From NCBI RefSeq assembly GCF_021018805.1, contig NC_086249.1, positions 76,224,472 to 76,288,471 of the forward strand: a stretch of 64,000 nt of DNA. Reading direction: 5' to 3'. The stretch comes from Prinia subflava (taxonomy: Eukaryota > Chordata > Aves > Passeriformes > Cisticolidae). Below are positions 62,484-64,000 of this stretch, piece by piece; the stretch's first letter is position 1; each line of letters opens with the position of its first letter. The position numbers were made by a program, and so were the translations under genes. The notes beneath the pieces are model-generated. The model saw nothing but the letters and a program-made list of their open reading frames with translations. It was not told the origin of the DNA and searched no databases.

Positions 62484-64000
62484 GTAAGTATTCAGTCCAT
62501 CCAAATACAGTAGTTTACTGTTACAAATCTGTTCTGTATGTGCCATCTAATTTAATTCAGAGGAATTGGGGATGAAAAGAAATCAACTGAAGAATAAAGG
62601 AAGAGGGAATTTACACATATTCATCTCAGTGTATTTAAGTTGACGTGGCTCTTGGACAAAGAGTTATTAGTCTCCTCACTTGAGGATGATGAATCTATGT
62701 ACACTGCTTCCCATAACACTATTTCTCACAGGAGCACCTTGCAGCACTTACAAAAGTGTGTTCTGCTCCCACATCCTTCAGGTTTGCTCCTGTGCCATGG
62801 CTAGACTCTGCGTATGTTACTTCCAGTTTGATGGACAGTTGCAAAACAGGGAATATGAAAAATTTAACTCTTTGATTCTGCTTTCTGAATCCAGTATTGC
62901 ACCTGTTTGTAAATTAGCAAAAGGTCCCAAAAAAGCTATCTAAAGGAATTTAAATATATTCTGTTCAGTTTAGGAAAAAAAAACACTAAAGGACTGAACA
63001 CAAGGTGAAGTCTTTAAACTGACTACTTATTTCAGTGAAGATTTTGAGTATAGCCAAAGAAGGAGAAAAACCCCAACTTCACAGACTATAGTGCTGCACT
63101 GTCATCCTTGTGTCAGACTAGAACTTATGCTGCAACAGCTGTCTTCACTGCCAGCTGAAATCCTTCATGTTGACTTCTGAAAATGTTTTTGTAGTGAGTA
63201 AGAGGCAATGTTTACTTCACCTGGGAGCAGTTCAGATAGAGTGGGGGAAGGCAGGGACAGGGGAAGCCAAAGAAGGTCACACAGCTTCTTATAGGCACAG
63301 GCTTGCAGATCCCGCCCTTGTCATGTGGTTACAACCAGAGCTGGAGGCTCACTGAAGCTGTGTAAGGAAAGATGTTTGGATTTTGGTCACATGGAGGGCA
63401 GATTTCTCAGGATTTGATAGAGGACAACCAGAACAAGTTCTGTAGCTCTTAACTTGTATTTCCTAACTGCTTCTGAAAAATACTTAGAAGTGTGCTTCAG
63501 GAAGTATCAAGATGGAAGCCAGACAAATGGTATAGAAGAAGTGTCAGGTACTCCATTTAAGTATTCTGATTTGGGAGGAGATATTTTAGGAGCTTACTCA
63601 AGGAGAAGATCACATAATAAACAAGAAGCAAGCAGCAAACTGACTGAAATACTGAAAGCTGTTATAAATGATAGTGCTATTTTCAAGTGCTTATGGCAAG
63701 TCAGAACAGGAAAGCTTGGCTTTTCCTGTTACTGAGCCTCCTTGCTCTAGGTGCCTGATAAGAGAGCAGGTACCAGGCCAGGGCCCTGCCCAGCTTTCCT
63801 CTGTTCTGGGACAAGAGCCAAAGCCATTGTTGCAAACAGCACTTTAGGCAATGGCTTCTCTGTTACCCCTTTTTCTAGGAAGGTTTCAGGACAGTCAATT
63901 TTGGTTGTTCTCCTTCCTTATTCGTCTTGCTTTCTCTTTGTATGCACAGCTCTGCTTCTGTGCTAAGTAGCATTTGCCTTCTGGATCCCATCTCCCCTCA
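62484..64000 (+). other. TMEM131: TMEM131 intron after E38 (partial)
   Basis: No exon for the expected Trp/Ser-rich C-terminus (of the GLWSTTPF type) was found to the window edge, so this is read as the start of the last intron. It holds no recognised transposon. An open frame at 63454-63735 begins at TTG and has no known domain. Confidence 0.75.

Noticed and set aside
63454..63735. 93-codon open frame near the window end, considered as the missing last TMEM131 exon
   Set aside because: Its residues (CFRKYQDGSQTNGIEEVSG) do not resemble the Trp/Ser-rich TMEM131 C-terminus, and it starts at TTG.
1..64000. tRNA, rRNA, snoRNA, CRISPR or operon-like features
   Set aside because: No cloverleaf with a GTTCGA-type loop, no paired C/D or H/ACA boxes with supporting stems, and no regularly spaced repeats were seen.

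Overview
This window is vertebrate nuclear DNA, almost certainly from a bird. The evidence is a set of degraded CR1 LINE fragments with the avian-type 3' tail (reading AGAATCAT...GGTTGGAAGG on the + strand), compact GT-AG introns (some of 84-105 bases), and a protein that matches vertebrate TMEM131 almost residue for residue. A passerine is possible because of the many A/C- and T/G-rich low-complexity tracts, but I cannot fix the species. There is no prokaryotic content: no operons, CRISPR arrays, tRNAs or rRNAs.

The whole window lies inside one gene, TMEM131 (transmembrane protein 131), on the + strand. I could place 38 consecutive coding exons (called E1-E38 here) between 5727 and 62483. 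Every intron has GT...AG ends, every exon junction keeps the reading frame, and there is no internal stop. Joined, they give 5139 coding bases (1713 residues; 1712 if the second acceptor of a tandem site is used). By comparison with my memory of human TMEM131 (about 1880 residues, 41 exons), the window lacks the first two exons (signal peptide and first lumenal residues) and the last exon (about 95 C-terminal residues). The gene therefore runs off both ends.

Layout: 1-5726 is intron with old CR1 and LTR debris. E1-E9 (5727-27118) encode the N-terminal PapD-like region. E10-E27 (32218-48944) encode the long glycosylated lumenal part made of Ig-like/ASH-like beta domains. E27/E28 share the single membrane span. 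E28-E38 (50892-62483) encode the low-complexity cytosolic tail. 62484-64000 is the start of the last intron.

Known role of the family: TMEM131 sits in the ER/early secretory membrane. Its lumenal PapD-like domain binds procollagen chains and its cytosolic C-terminal tail binds the TRAPPIII subunit TRAPPC8, which promotes collagen export. The exon content seen here fits that plan.

I found no clearly new biological system. Items worth a second look are: a non-consensus donor (GTTGTG) in the membrane-span exon, whose read-through frame ends on top of an AATAAA signal; a perfect 17-bp hairpin at 53005-53042; a CAG|TAG tandem acceptor at E33; a cluster of four CAGCTG E-boxes in the intron after E9; and several smaller repeats.
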